NCBI GenBank assembly: GCA_036010965.1
Contig: DASCMO010000118.1
Coordinates: 1 to 5,521 of the forward strand
DNA length: 5,521 nt
Source of the DNA: GCA-2686265 sp036010965
Lineage (GTDB): Bacteria; Planctomycetota; UBA1135; GCA-002686595
Direction: 5' to 3'
Made by a program: the position numbers and the translations under genes
Shown here: positions 5,447 through 5,521 of the stretch, piece by piece
Layout of the letters: each line of letters starts with the position of its first letter
Numbering within the stretch: position 1 is the stretch's first letter
Notes under the pieces: model-generated
Databases searched by the model: none
Told to the model about the DNA's origin: nothing
Seen by the model: only the letters and a program-made list of their open reading frames with translations

Positions 5447-5521
5447 GGCCCTGGGGGTTCTGACTCGTGCCGCAGTCGGTGGCTCGCAGCAGGAGCTCGT
5501 CCACATCGGGTGCTGGGACCG
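5418..5521 (+). CDS. Possible start of a secreted protein, running off the right edge
   Basis: From GTG 5418 the + strand frame reads MIWKALLIAMALGVLTRAAV, then GGSQQELVHIGCWD, and stays open to the edge. A Lys followed by a hydrophobic core and small residues (AAVGG) resembles a Sec signal peptide, and most codons after 5430 end in G or C. GGGA at 5411-5414 is a weak, close Shine-Dalgarno. ATG 5445 is an alternative start but would remove most of the hydrophobic core. The stretch overlaps the uncertain 5' end of the leftward gene, so only one reading is likely to be right. The visible 34 residues are too few to name a family. Confidence 0.35.
   Translation, partial: MIWKALLIAMALGVLTRAAVGGSQQELVHIGCWD

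Overview
The window is GC-rich, with a strong G/C preference at third codon positions. It carries lipoprotein signal peptides and a beta-barrel C-terminus ending in Phe, which points to a Gram-negative (diderm) bacterium. The double-domain cytochrome c resembles proteins I associate with Planctomycetota, Myxococcota and similar lineages, but the phylum cannot be fixed from this sequence. I see no RNA gene, CRISPR array, insertion sequence or tRNA.

Layout. Positions 3-464 (+) hold the C-terminal part of a beta-propeller-like protein that enters from the left edge. Positions 553-952 (+) hold the C-terminal part of an outer-membrane beta-barrel-like protein, split by an apparent +1 frameshift near 636-639. 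Positions 1013-1905 (-) hold a polytopic membrane protein of the dolichol/phytol (polyprenol) kinase type, split by an apparent frameshift near 1716-1718. A 229-base divergent intergenic region (1906-2134) follows. Then comes a tightly packed + strand cluster: a monoheme cytochrome c lipoprotein (2135-2647), an SCO1/SenC copper chaperone lipoprotein (2644-3315, ATGA overlap), a truncated BadF/BadG or N-acetylglucosamine-kinase-type ASKHA protein (3312-3854, GTGA overlap), and a diheme cytochrome c lipoprotein (3919-5043). A convergent gene of unknown function (5051-5446, -) starts only 7 bases beyond. At the right edge a possible secreted protein may begin on the + strand (5418 onwards).

How the genes fit together. 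The two lipoprotein cytochromes and the SCO protein form a plausible periplasmic electron-transfer and copper-delivery module serving a heme-copper oxidase. No oxidase subunit lies inside the window, so this is inferred from the families. The sugar-kinase-like gene is the misfit: it is translationally coupled to sco, yet it stops resembling the kinase fold exactly where the second phosphate-binding motif should be.

Two genes, and possibly a third, can be restored by changing one base in a short G or C run. This suggests either uncorrected sequencing indels or gene decay, and any interpretation of these genes should take it into account.
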